Below, one piece after another: positions 13,046 through 24,178 of a stretch of 64,000 bases of DNA. Origin of the DNA: Dryas octopetala (lineage: Eukaryota > Streptophyta > Magnoliopsida > Rosales > Rosaceae); assembly GCA_963921425.1 (NCBI GenBank), contig OY992835.1, forward strand, positions 19,406,001 to 19,470,000, given 5' to 3'. Position 1 is the first letter of the stretch; each line of letters opens with the position of its first letter. The position numbers and the translations under genes were made by a program. Under the pieces are notes generated by a model. That model saw only the letters and a program-made list of their open reading frames with translations. It was not told the DNA's origin and ran no database searches.

Positions 13046-14089
13046 ATGTGGAAGCACGGAAACAAATCAAAGGCATGGAACGGGCCTCAAAACCGTTCGG
13101 TTGCATTTCTGGTGGCATCTCTTACATTATTTCTTCTTGTTGTCGTATTGTTACTTTGCAACACTGATCGAAATCCTGGTCCATTAACTGGACTTCCGAG
13201 GAAAAATTGGAATAGCTTTGAGTCATTGGTGCAGCTGTCTCCAACCTTAGAGTTCCGGAATGGAACGGATGTAATATGGCAAATACCAGATTCGCCTAAA
13301 GCAGTACTCTTTCTGGCTCATGGTTGCGATGGCAGAGCTGCTAACTTTTGGGACAAATCTTCTCGCTGCCAAAACTGCATTGGTTTGCCAGAAGAAAGGC
13401 TAATAGCTCTTCATGCTCTTTTCCAAAAGTTTGCCGTTGTTGCCATATCAAGTGCAGGGAGATGCTGGACTTTTAGGGAGGAAATACTTATTGTTAAAGA
13501 TATTATAAGATGGTGGGTTGAGAAAAACAAGCTTGGAAATCTTCCTCTTGTGGCTTTGGGGGCCTCGTCTGGGGGATACTTTGTTTCTGTACTTGCCACT
13601 GTGTTGAAGTTCACTAGTATTACAATTATGATTGCTGAAGGGATGTTTGGTCAAATAGATATACAGGAGAACTATCCACCCACCCTTTTCGTGCACATGC
13701 CCAAAGATGTTATTAGGCAGCAAAAGATAGACGAGTATATGGAAGTTTTAAGAAATAAAGGTGTTGATGTTGCAGAGATTGAATGCATGGAGTTCCCCTT
13801 GTCACCACATCTCTTAGCTGATAGAATCCCAGGTCTTGATCAGTCTGTTTCTGCTAAGTTGTTTGAACTCTTCCGGCACAAGGGTTTTATTGATGAGAAT
13901 GGATATATGAAGAATGATGGGCGTAGAACACGTTGGAAAGAAGCAGTCAGAGAGAGTAAGATTATGTTTCCAGACAAACATCTGGCTCATTACATTCAGG
14001 AGGAGTTGAATCTTGCATTTGCATACCATGAAATGACTAGCTTGCACTCTGATAGGATCTTCAAATGGTTTGAATCTCATATGAAGTAA
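13046..14089 (+). CDS. Membrane-anchored alpha/beta hydrolase of unknown substrate
   Basis: A single coding exon of 347 residues that starts at the first ATG after the splice acceptor (MWKHGNKSK). Residues about 17-38 form one hydrophobic helix after a basic N-terminus, so a type II single-pass membrane protein is likely. The rest looks like an alpha/beta-hydrolase fold: the early strand and turn LFLAHGCDGRA could supply the oxyanion hole, and GASSG in ALGASSGGYF is the nucleophile elbow with its serine. A late SPHLLADRI may supply the histidine. Plants have a conserved single- or low-copy family like this with no assigned reaction. A 3' UTR probably runs to about 14480. No operon-like relation to neighbours is expected. 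Confidence 0.8.
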   Translation: MWKHGNKSKAWNGPQNRSVAFLVASLTLFLLVVVLLLCNTDRNPGPLTGLPRKNWNSFESLVQLSPTLEFRNGTDVIWQIPDSPKAVLFLAHGCDGRAANFWDKSSRCQNCIGLPEERLIALHALFQKFAVVAISSAGRCWTFREEILIVKDIIRWWVEKNKLGNLPLVALGASSGGYFVSVLATVLKFTSITIMIAEGMFGQIDIQENYPPTLFVHMPKDVIRQQKIDEYMEVLRNKGVDVAEIECMEFPLSPHLLADRIPGLDQSVSAKLFELFRHKGFIDENGYMKNDGRRTRWKEAVRESKIMFPDKHLAHYIQEELNLAFAYHEMTSLHSDRIFKWFESHMK

Positions 14090-15917
14090 CTGCGTGTCAA
14101 ATTTGCCTTCCTCTGCCTCAAACAGTTATGTGGATCTGGCAACTGAAGCAATGTAATTGTACAGCTTATTACTAACTTTTTCCTAGGAATCCTTGTAGCG
14201 GGAAGAGATTTGAAAACACATGTTAAATTGCTCACCAGACCAAGCTTGAAGGTTGCATGCTAAAGAGCATGTGATGGATGTCCATCAGGTTTTAGGTAAA
14301 TTGGCTCCCCCTGAGATGGAAAACAATATTAAGTGTAAATGGATTTTCCTATTCATTATGTGGAAGTAAGAAAGAATTTCAAAAATAGTTTATTTTTTTC
14401 GTTTGTACAACTCTGCATTCATTTGAATCCTCTTCTCCTCTAGTTTGAACAACCAATAGCTGTTCTGTATTATTGTATCCTGGTTGATCCTGTAATCACA
14501 TGCATGACTTTTTCTGGTCGGAATTTATTTTTTATTTTTTCTGTTGATTTTAGTGAAATTGTTGCCTTGACAATTATTAGGACGATGTTGCAACTAATGC
14601 TTGTTGTACTGAGAGAACATGTGGGACGTTGAATCATTGTGTCCATCCTTATATAATGGAGCATTAAAAAGGTCTTCTGAAGCTACCAATAGGAATTGGG
14701 AGTAGGGGGTTGCATCTTGGACCGGCATTCTTAGATTGCACAAGCAAATATCAGAAGCACAACACTCCAATTGAATAGAAGATGACATTTAGTTGTCTCC
14801 TACAAAAGTTAAAAACCAACCCACAAACACTTTCTAGGTTAGAGAATTTGTGAAAATTCAACTGCTATCATAAATTCATTGCCAATTGCAGACTCCTATG
14901 ATATTTATTTAAGCTCTAATGTTATCATGGAGCAGTACTCATCTAAAAAATAAAAGTTCATATGAGGCAGTAGCTTGGCCAAGAAGAGCTTCTGAATATT
15001 ATAATTAATTAATGAATTATGATCTGGTTCAAATGCTTCTGGTTTAATTGCATATATCCTTCTTTTCAAACATTATATTATGCTGAAAAGTCTGGACATG
15101 ACATTTAAGAGGGCATTCTGCAAATCAAGGGATCAAGTCAACTAAAGGGGTCCATATATGTTCCAGCCACCTTCCATCTATCTTTCTGGCCAAACAACAT
15201 TTCTACAATATTCAATTGCCTCAAACCCAAGTTCTTTGTTATCCACTTTAAATCTCTTCCTGTAATTATACAAGAGCATAATCCCATTATAATGTTTGTA
15301 CTTGTGTTTGGATTATGGTCATGCACTCATTCTTCATACAGGTACTTCCTCAAGTATGATTAGCATTAGCAATATGCGAGTCACGCTTTCACTATGTACC
15401 AAGAGATGTTCATGCTTGTGCTGAACCAGAAATAGTCAAATTGGTCATTTAAGATTGTGGGCCTTGTATATGCTTTTTCTGCAACATGCATACCTGTCAT
15501 GCTAGCAAATTTAATGCACCAGTATATTATGTATTAATATTTGACCCTACTATATATCATGTCATTTGTCACATTAATTGAGATCTAGATTAAATTTGCG
15601 ATTAATGTTGGTGCTTGAATTCAATGAATTGTACTGTTAATTAATGCTTCTATTATGCTTGACATATGCTGCAATAAGAGATATGGAACCCACATGAAAT
15701 CTTGAATTTTATTTCAAACTAAGATCCAACATGAACTAAGCATTAAAATGTAAGCCTAGTATCCATCTTAACATATGCTGTAACACCGCAAATATAATCA
15801 GACACTAAGAACACATAATTCTAGAATAACACACTTTCTGAAGTACTCTTAGTCTTAGATATAACATAATTAAGGCACTCATCAACTGTCAAATTAAAAG
15901 CAAATAAATCAAGTGAT
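14090..15917. other. Intergenic between convergent hydrolase and PDF1 genes
   Basis: 3' UTR of the hydrolase (to about 14.5 kb), then AT-rich sequence down to the PDF1 stop. No gene or clear repeat recognised. Confidence 0.45.
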
Positions 15918-16352
15918 TCAGGCTCTGGGCTTGAGTTTGCCCTCGTTGGCCAGCTTGAAAACCCGGGCTTGAGTTGCTGCTGCCTTGTTTGATCCCAGTG
16001 ATCTCACAAAACTGTCCCTGACTTGCTTGGTTGTGAAGTGGAACCTGTTGTCCACCATGGCATTCAGCAAGGAAGCAGTTCCTTCTCTGTAGAGCTCTCC
16101 TAGGCCATCAGTACGGGTGTTGGAAAGTGCTTGCTGCAAGCTCATAGAAGTACTGGACCCAAACCCAGGAAGACTAGTCACACCAAATGCATGGCCCAGT
16201 GTTGTTCCCCACCAGCCCATCAGACCCCATATCACTGTGGGGTGGTTCCTCCAGTAGCTGCAAAACAAGGTAATTTTGTGACTTAGAGATGAAAGTTACA
16301 TGAAATGTTATATCATCCTTCATTGTGATATGTTATGCTGTTAAACTGTCAA

Positions 16353-16389
<37 letters not shown>

Positions 16390-17407
16390 TTTATGGTGGT
16401 TCTATTGAAAGCTTATTCATATTTGAGTTTATGTGATTACTTACTTGCATGTGAAGGGTGGGGAATTGGGATCAAAAGGAGGTGTAGGAATAGCTGGTGG
16501 GGTTCCAATGACTGGGATTGGGGGGCTTCCAATGACTGGAACTGGAGGGCTTACAATGACTGGTGTTGGGGGGGTACGACCTCCTGAAGTTGGTGGAGAG
16601 TGGTAGTAGCCACCACCACCACTTGGGGTTGATGGGGTTGATGGAGTTGATGGGTCAGGGATGTGTGGTGGGGTACCACAGTTGGAAGGTGTTGATGGTG
16701 TTGGTGTGGGGTTGTAGCTTCCACCGCTTCCATGGGAGGGGGGGCTGTGAGAGCCACCATGTGATGGGGTATGGGAAGGACTCCTGTGTGAACCTGAACC
16801 TGCATTTTATCATAATGAACAGATTTTGGGAGGTGAGATTGTGTGAACACATGTTACAATTTTACGGACTTGATATTCAGACTAATACTATGACATAATC
16901 TCTGCTCCATGCTAGCTAGATGTTTATATTATGTAGATGGAATCAAACATATTTAGATAATATGAAGAAAAGGAAAAGAATCCATTAGCAGTTTCCTCTT
17001 GGAGACTGTTGACAAAAGGAAATAATTTGAACTGGTAAACTTGCAAGAATAGAAATGTTTGAAGGGCAATATCATATATAACATGTAGTACAAACAATAG
17101 TACATGCATGCATGCACCAAAATGTGTGTTGAGCATACAGCAAATAAGCAATGTACGTATGTGTGTGTGTGTGTGAGAGGGAGAGAGAGAGAGAGACAGA
17201 CAGAGAGAGTGAGGGAGAGAGAGACAGACAGAGAGAGACGGAGAAACCTCTGGGGGGGCTTCCTGCATGTGGGTCTGGAGAGTAATAGTTCTTCTGGTCT
17301 TCAACGGTGGTGGACATGACAGGGATGACCAAGTTGTGGGATAGCATCCCAGCAACCAAAGCCCATATGAGCAAGGAAGAAGATACTTTGCTTCCCACTC
17401 GGTCCAT
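15918..17407 (-). CDS. PDF1: Protodermal factor 1-like proline-rich cell wall protein
   Basis: Three exons, 17407-17248, 16799-16445 and 16257-15918, all phase-consistent, giving 284 residues. Donors and acceptors fit (AGAG|GTTTC, TGCAG|GT, GCAA|GTAAGT, TGCAG|CTAC). Residues 1-31 form a signal peptide (hydrophobic LLIWALVAGML). The second exon encodes a secreted proline-, serine-, histidine- and glycine-rich stretch with short repeats such as PVIGSPP and PSTPSTP. The third gives the conserved C-terminal domain beginning CNYWRNHPTVIWGLMGWWG. PDF1 is made in the L1 (epidermal) layer of shoots and organ primordia and goes to the wall. The proline-rich exon has no ATG of its own, so it is easily missed. 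An L1 box stands upstream. Confidence 0.88.
17158..17245. repeat. (GT)n-(GA)n microsatellite in PDF1 intron 1
   Basis: GT repeats followed by interrupted GAGA/GACA repeats, immediately 3' (in transcript sense) of the exon 1 donor. Confidence 0.9.
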
Positions 17408-17483
17408 TTTGTTCTGCTTACAATACACTGAGGAAAGGAAGAAACAGACCTGAAGGAATGAGTGTTGGAATGAGGAAGACGTG

Positions 17484-17509
17484 GATATATATATATATAT
17501 ATATATATA
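17484..17509 (-). promoter_or_regulatory. (AT)n run, possible TATA region of PDF1
   Basis: An uninterrupted AT repeat 80-100 bp upstream of the PDF1 start codon; it is the only TATA-like sequence there. Confidence 0.4.
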
Positions 17510-17582
17510 GCCTTTAGGGTAGATATAGACGAAGTAAATATTAGCAGGTGAAGGAGTATGTAGTTAGTTGATGTGTTGCAGG

Positions 17583-17590
17583 TGCATTTA
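17583..17590 (-). promoter_or_regulatory. L1 box (TAAATGCA) of PDF1
   Basis: TAAATGCA on the minus strand, 176 bp upstream of the start codon. This is the exact octamer bound by HD-ZIP IV factors (ATML1, PDF2) in epidermal promoters. CAACTAACTAC (MYB-like) lies 13 bp downstream of it. Confidence 0.8.
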
Positions 17591-17682
17591 TTCATCCTAT
17601 TAACTCCTTGTGTGTTCTTACAATAATGATCAAGTTCTGAAGTAGCTTAGAGACAGACATAGACCATAAACTCAAAAGAAAA

Positions 17683-17686
<4 letters not shown>

Positions 17687-17764
<78 letters not shown>
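17687..17764. repeat. (CT)n-(CA)n compound microsatellite
   Basis: About 29 CT units (17687-17745) followed by about 10 CA units. Confidence 0.95.
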
Positions 17765-19484
17765 TGTTTTAATTTTGTATCATTTATGATTTGAATTACT
17801 CAAGAAGTTGATTGGTTCATGTGGCATGGACTAATCATGTGTTGACATATATTGTTAGGGAGCTAAGTACTGTTTTCTTCTTTCTTGATCTTGTAAGGTC
17901 CCCTGCTTGGAAACAAATATTAAGATTTTAATATTGGAAAAGACATAAATGTCCCCTCCCCATCCTACTGGAAACCACAGGAACTTGCTGTTTGCAAGCT
18001 TCAGCCTTTAAACAAGAATGAGTATAGAACTTTCTAATCATACTGAACAGAGCAAGTGTCTTGCTCGATAAACAAAACTTGCCTCCAATCCCTATTGGAG
18101 GAGCTCTTTCAACCCCCTCTCACAAAAGTATGTCCTATTTAGTCTTTTCATTCAAAGTCCCTAAGTTTTTATTTTTTTATTATTTATTTGGAATGAAAAA
18201 AACATGCTGGGGTTTGGAGAAAAATATTGTTCTAGCTGTATTACTTAAGATGATAACCTGAACAGAGTATAAACCCTGTTTGATCGAGTTCCTGTTAACC
18301 AAGTCAAAACCCGTAACCCTCCTGTCATTTTTCCACTGTCCTTGTCTTCGTATTAAATTTGAACTAGGATTAGCTGGTACATGTTAATTTTCTGCTCCTT
18401 ATTACATGCATATATGTTAGATGTTGAACCCAGAGCTAGTGGAGCCCTACCCTTAAATTTGTGTAATTTGTGATGGATCATATACATAGATTTCTTAGGC
18501 TTAATTGTGTCGATTTTTCAAATGCATGAAGGAGATCTTTGTTGTTATCTGGATTGGGAAATTAAATCATGACCACCGTCTTGTGGGGTCTCACATTTTG
18601 GTCATGGTTCATGGGGAAATTCCCCATTTTGGTCTCCATATAACACAGGCTATGTACATTACATAATGTCACCCTCTCATATCATCCATTTCCTTAAACT
18701 ACCATTGCAGACCAAATCCTAGCTAGGAAAATATGCTAATCGTGTAGAATGTACAACAGATGGCAATGAATAGTGATCAATTCTTGTGTGTGTGTGTGTG
18801 TATAGAGAGAGAGAGAGAGAGAAATGGACCAAAAGATGCTGATACATGAAGTGGGTTCTGTCTGAAACTTAATGACTGTGACAGAGAGGTAGGTGAGGTT
18901 GCACAAAAGTGTTAGGAGTGGAGTAAATAAGACAGCAGATATGGGTATTGTTTTAGAGGGTTTTCATTCAAACCATTTCAGACCTGTCTTTGACTAATAA
19001 TTCTTAAGCACATATATGAGAGAGAAGCAGAGAAAAGCGACCGAGATCTACTTCAACACAGGTTTATGGCTGTGTAAGAGACAGCTTGGCCATGCTATCT
19101 ATATAGTACACTCTGAGTTGTCACAATTAGGGAGGAGGCCATGCACAGTGAACCCCCAAGTTAAATTTAGCAGTGATGGATGGTAAAGTCTATATATAAT
19201 ATGTAGCTAGCTAGTAGCTAGCTAGCCACTGATATGAGCTTTCATGTGAATTGAAGACACATTTTGGTGGCAGTTGAAAGCATTAATCCCATCAAATTCT
19301 TGAGCAACATTTTGGTGCATGCAATGATACAAAAATATATATGAAGTGAAAATATCTGGCTGGAAAGATTAATGTTTCAACAGAGCTCTGGTAGAATTTG
19401 GCCTCCTTATTATGTTGTTTAATAAGGCCTAGCCTTGTAACCATCAAGGCCCAAATCTATTATACTTGTTATAGGAGAAGATAT
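17765..19484. other. Intergenic, no gene recognised
   Basis: AT-rich sequence with small GT/GA repeats near 18785-18825. Open frames are short and unlike any family. Confidence 0.45.
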
Positions 19485-19493
19485 ATTCTCATA

Positions 19494-19695
19494 GAATAAT
19501 GCTATTCTTACCACATTTCTTATACCACATTCTTATACCATCTCACGTGTCATTACTTTATTGGATAAAGTTTTTCTTTTTCTTTTTGGGTTTTTATTTT
19601 TATTTTTTAGTATCCAATGTATGAATGCCATGTAAGTTGCCACATAAGGTGGTATGAAATTATGGTATAAAAATGTGGTATATCTAGCACTACTG
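19494..19695. mobile_element. 202-bp MITE, copy 2 (inverted), with 9-bp target duplication
   Basis: The reverse complement matches the element at 4578-4768 over nearly its whole length, including the CAGTA(A/G)TGCTA end. Flanked by perfect ATTCTCATA direct repeats (19485-19493 and 19696-19704). Non-coding. Confidence 0.87.
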
Positions 19696-20086
19696 ATTCT
19701 CATATGATGGAGGGTTACACATTATGATTGGGTTTGCAATTGCACCATAAATTTTTGTCCAAAAACAAAAAAAGAAAATTGCACCAGAAATTTGGGCTCA
19801 ACTCAAGTTAGCATGGTCCAACTTCGAATGCAAAATGACCAACAATATTAATAAGGAAATTTTTTCTTTTTGGGAATGAGAGAATGTGTAATTACTTGAA
19901 AAAAAAACGTAATTCGGATATTTTTCATTACAATGGAAGGCCAAAGGGGAAGATGGATTCAAACTCTGGTATTTTTGAAAGACTAATAAAACTTAGGGGG
20001 CATAATGGAGAACACTAATTTATTCTATGTTTGAAGACTATTCCTGGAATTCTCGTATAGATCCATTTTTCTTTCCTTGAGGAGCT

Positions 20087-20090
<4 letters not shown>

Positions 20091-20155
<65 letters not shown>
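20091..20155. repeat. (GA)n microsatellite
   Basis: About 32 uninterrupted GA units. Confidence 0.95.
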
Positions 20156-20160
<5 letters not shown>

Positions 20161-20457
20161 TTTCACTGTCTCTATAGTATTAGTATGACTGGTACCTACT
20201 ACTTCTGTGGAATTTCCAAACAGAAAGAGCCAGACCGCAAAACTTATAATTAATGCTACATTAACTGCTATAGGGATGTGAATTTTACTGCTACTTCTGT
20301 GTGCAAAAGTCCAAAAGTCTGAACCCCTTAACTGCTACTACTGACCCTCAGACAAGATGTATTTGATTTTGCATCTCCATAAAGACATGCATATATCTGC
20401 ATATATGCACAGGGGACTCTCTGCGTTTACGTACAATGCTTGAGTATAACACAGTAT

Positions 20458-20572
20458 ATATATAAACATATAAGGAATCTATAAAATTTGGGAGCCCTCA
20501 ATACTTCGGGCCCAAAGCCTTGGCTTTTATGCCTTCCCTCAGGACCACCCCTACTAATAGCATGCATGCATG
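20458..20572. repeat. Dispersed repeat fragment, related to 63255-63335
   Basis: A stretch including TATAAAATTTGGGAGCC and GGACCACCCCTA resembles a block near 63270-63335 in the same orientation. The minus-strand start TAGGGGTGGTCCTGAG looks like the end of a DNA transposon, but no second end was found here. Confidence 0.45.
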
Positions 20573-20699
20573 GGTGCGTAATTTTGATAAATTTGTTTTG
20601 CTGGAAAAAGAATGTACTCACCCATGTACTAGCTAGATCAGTACTGAACTGTTGATACATATCTGTATGGCACAACTCAATGCATGGCTACATATATGC

Positions 20700-21500
20700 T
20701 TGTGTGCAAAGTTGCAAACATTAGATAATTCATAACATACATAATGAAGATAATTAATTTTAATTGCAATTGACATTAACATGGGGTATATATATACCCC
20801 AAATACAAATTACAATTGACTAAGTTTAATTATCTCAGCAGAAATAGTGATAAACAAATTTAATTATCTTCATTAGCATGGTGTATGTAGTCATCACCCT
20901 ACTATATGAACCTTATATTTATGAATGATGAATATTCCACATAGATCCACAAATTTTGCTCCCTAACATGGCTTTGGTTTAATTCATGAGGCATCCCCAT
21001 TGCATCATGACTTAAGACCTTCAATGAAATATAAGGGGTTCTTAGCATTGGTTGACCACAATCTTTATGGATTGCAGCATATATATTATTTTTGCCAGCA
21101 GTACTGGTAGTATATGGCATGGTTCCTAGGTCTTATCTAGTTGCTGAAGTCACATTCAATCATACAAGAGGGAAAAGATTCCATGATTTTCATCACGTGT
21201 TAATCTTCTTAATTTGTGAAAGTATATATCAGCAGACTTACCAGATTTTTTGGGATACTTTTGTGATTAACAATTAAAAAGGATTGACAGGTCGGCAGCA
21301 AGAGATTCTGTATTTATTCTATTTGCATTTTCACATACATTACCCTCCTAAAAATATGGAACTTCACGTTGAGTCAACGTATATGGGGGTGAACTTAGCC
21401 GTGATCTGTTAATAATAGAATTGTTGGGGCGGTCAGGACTTCATGATTGGTGACTTTTCAGAAAATCAACAGGGGATTTGACTTTCTGAAGGTTTTCCTT
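20700..21500. other. Intergenic and P450 promoter
   Basis: AT-rich sequence. A TATA-like TGTATAAAG at about 21505 sits 100 bp before the P450 ATG. Nothing else recognised. Confidence 0.4.
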
Positions 21501-21606
21501 GTTGTATAAAGCAGCAACAATTGCTCACCAGCTGATACCACGTTATTAGAACTATAAACTCCAAAGCTTTTGAGTCAATCTTCGTGATAACAACATTGAA
21601 TCATCA

Positions 21607-23676
21607 ATGGCTAATGAAATTAGCTATCTTCTTCTTTGCTTGTTCTGTATCTCAGCTGCAATGGTCTTTATTATCATTTTCTTGAAGCACAAGCAAACCT
21701 ATGACGCAAACAAGAGAAAACTGCCACCAGGGGATATGGGACTTCCTTGGATAGGCCAAACAATGGAGTTCTACAAAGCTCAACGTAAAAACAGTTTGTT
21801 TGAGGACTTCGTTCAACCCCGGATTGCAAAATATGGCAAAATCTTCACAACACATCTGATGGGGTCCCCAACTGTGATTGTAAATGGAGCCAATGCTAAT
21901 AGGTTCCTGTTGTCCAATGAGTTCAAGTTGGTGGTGAGCTCGTGGCCTTCATCTTCAGTTCAGCTCATGGGGAAGGACTGCATCATGGAAAAACAAGGGG
22001 AGAGGCACCGGTGCCTTCGGGGGATTATAGGCACAAGTCTTGGTCAGGCAGGGCTTGAGACTTTGGTGCCTAAAATATGCAGCTCTGTGCAGTTGCATTT
22101 GGACACAAAATGGAAAGGCCAGGACAAGATTAGCCTGTATCGTTCGACGAAAATCTTGACATTTACCATAGTGTTTGAATGCTTGTTCGGGATCAATGTG
22201 CAGGCAGATATGTTGGGGACCTTTGAGAGAGTTTTGGAAGGTGTTTTTGCAGCACCCATTAAGGTTCCCGGGTCCAGGTTCTGGAGAGCAAGGAAAGCAA
22301 GGATGGAGATAGAGAAAATGCTGGTTGAAGTAGTAAGAGAGAAGAGAATGGAAATGGAAGGCAAGCTGGAAGAACAGGATCAGGAGGGAGGGATGCTATT
22401 ATCACGATTGGTGGCCGGGATGATTCGAGGAGAAATTAGCGAAAAGGAAGTGGTTGACAATGTGGTTTTGATAGTTTTTGCAGCTCATGATACTACTTCT
22501 TTTGCTATTGCCATGACATTCAAAATGTTGGCTCAGCATCCTTATTGCCACAGTGTCCTACTTAAAGGTATATATATAATCTTTGATTCTTTCATGCAGT
22601 CCAAGTTAATCGATTTTGATCATCAGCAACACAAATTAATATCAGTGAGTTGCGTTTCATTTCCTATCAGAACATGCTGAGACAATGAGAAGCAAAAGAC
22701 CAGGTGAAAATCTGACATTGGATGACACAAAGAAGATGAAGTATACCTGGCAGGTTGCTCGTGAAAGCATGCGGCTTTTCCCTCCCATCTTTGGCTCTTT
22801 CAGGAAAGCCATTGCTGACATTGAATATGAAGGATTCACCATTCCCAGAGGATGGAAGGTACACGTGTTCTGCTTTACACACTACAATTTTATGCAGGTG
22901 TTTACTTGTACTGTCTTTGGATTAATTTTTATAGAAAATTAGGATTAAAATATCAATAGTTTTTCAACAAAACAGAAAAACACTAATTTTTTTTTAAAAT
23001 TTAGGTACTAACCTAGAGCAAGACATTTTGGATTAGGTCATAAATCAATTTGCTATACAATTGTGACCGTCTAACAGTCATAGTTGTAACCGTTTGAAAT
23101 TCATAAAAATTCAAAGTTTATAAGAGTTTAGTACTTTTGATTTAAGTTTGGGAGATGAAATCCTAGAACCTAGAGACTAAATATTAAAGTTTAAGCCTTG
23201 CAAACACTTAAAAAGTAATAAATCAATAAAAAGTTGTGATTGTTAAACAGTTACAGCTTGGTAGAATCATGTTTTTTAAGTGAAATGACATACATATTTT
23301 AGTAATTAAAATGAAATAACATTGAAATTTAGTACCTAAAGTCAACGGACTTTAATTTCTAGTGGTTAATTTCATGCAGGTACTGTGGACAACATATGGA
23401 ACACATTACAATTCAGAATATTTTCATGATCCTCTGAGTTTCAAACCAAGTCGGTTTGAGGAGCCTGTACCACCTTATGTGTTTCTTCCATTTGGGGGAG
23501 GGCCAAGAGTGTGTGCAGGGTACCAACTGGCCAAGTTGAATATCCTCATCTTCATTCATTTCGTCGTTACCCGTTATGATTGGTCTTTGCTCTATCCTGA
23601 TGAGCCTATAACCATGGATCCCCTCCCATTCCCTTCCCATGGAATGCCCATCAAAATTATCCCAAAGAATTTTTGA
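21607..23676 (+). CDS. Cytochrome P450, CYP85 clan (CYP718/CYP716-like)
   Basis: Three exons, 21607-22567, 22671-22858 and 23380-23676, phase-consistent, giving 481 residues, a normal P450 length. The N-terminus has an ER anchor (about residues 6-27) and the proline hinge LPPGDMGLPWIG. Catalytic landmarks are the I-helix AAHDTT (292-297), K-helix ESMR (352-355), PSRF (406-409) and the heme loop FGGGPRVCAG with Cys428. The I-helix and C-terminal wording resembles CYP718 and the related triterpene-oxidising CYP716 family in the CYP85 clan (ER, NADPH-dependent hydroxylation of a steroid- or terpenoid-like substrate). The subfamily and substrate cannot be fixed from sequence alone. Intron 2 carries a repeat shared with the XTH cluster. 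No defects seen. Confidence 0.85.
22940..23345. mobile_element. AT-rich dispersed repeat in P450 intron 2 (MITE-like)
   Basis: About 400 bp, closely similar along its length to 42365-42827 (for example shared TAGGTACTAACCTAGAG and AAGACATTTTGGATTAG). The ends are imperfect inverted repeats built round TTAGGTACTAA and TTAGTACCTAA. No coding capacity. It fills most of the intron without disturbing the splice sites. Confidence 0.7.
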
Positions 23677-24178
23677 AGCACACACCCAGGAATTCTTGCA
23701 ACTCATCACTGTATAAATAGCAAGCCAACTCACAACATCAAGATTTAAGCACCCAAGGCTCCACTATATTCAGGTCTTAATTGATCTAGTATCTCAATGT
23801 CTCACCCCACTAGATGTGAAGATTGTATTGCAATTCATATTCCACACAAGGAATGATTGAAGGCTGATGAACTTTGAATGTGTATAATCTAATATTGTTA
23901 CATGCGAGAAAACATTCATAAGTATCACAGTGCATGGTACCTAAACTTAATTTGGGTTTGAACCCAAGGTTCCTGAGAGCTATTATATAGACATTATAAA
24001 TATGCAACATTCATAATGGTCATTTAGATCTAGAGGCATGCAGTTAGAAGAGAAAGGTGTGATGGGAGTAGGATAAACCTCACTCACAGATTTACAATGA
24101 AAGAAGCTATCACAGATTTCTAATCAACTACCACCTGCCAATCTTGTCAAATATCTTTGCCAAAGGTTTCCTTTAAAA
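23677..24178. other. Convergent intergenic region
   Basis: Short 3' flanks of the P450 and of the receptor kinase; no other feature seen. Confidence 0.5.

Noticed and set aside
16924-17595. 223-codon minus-strand frame over PDF1 exon 1
   Set aside because: It reads through the intron microsatellite and out of frame with the signal peptide; it has no family features.
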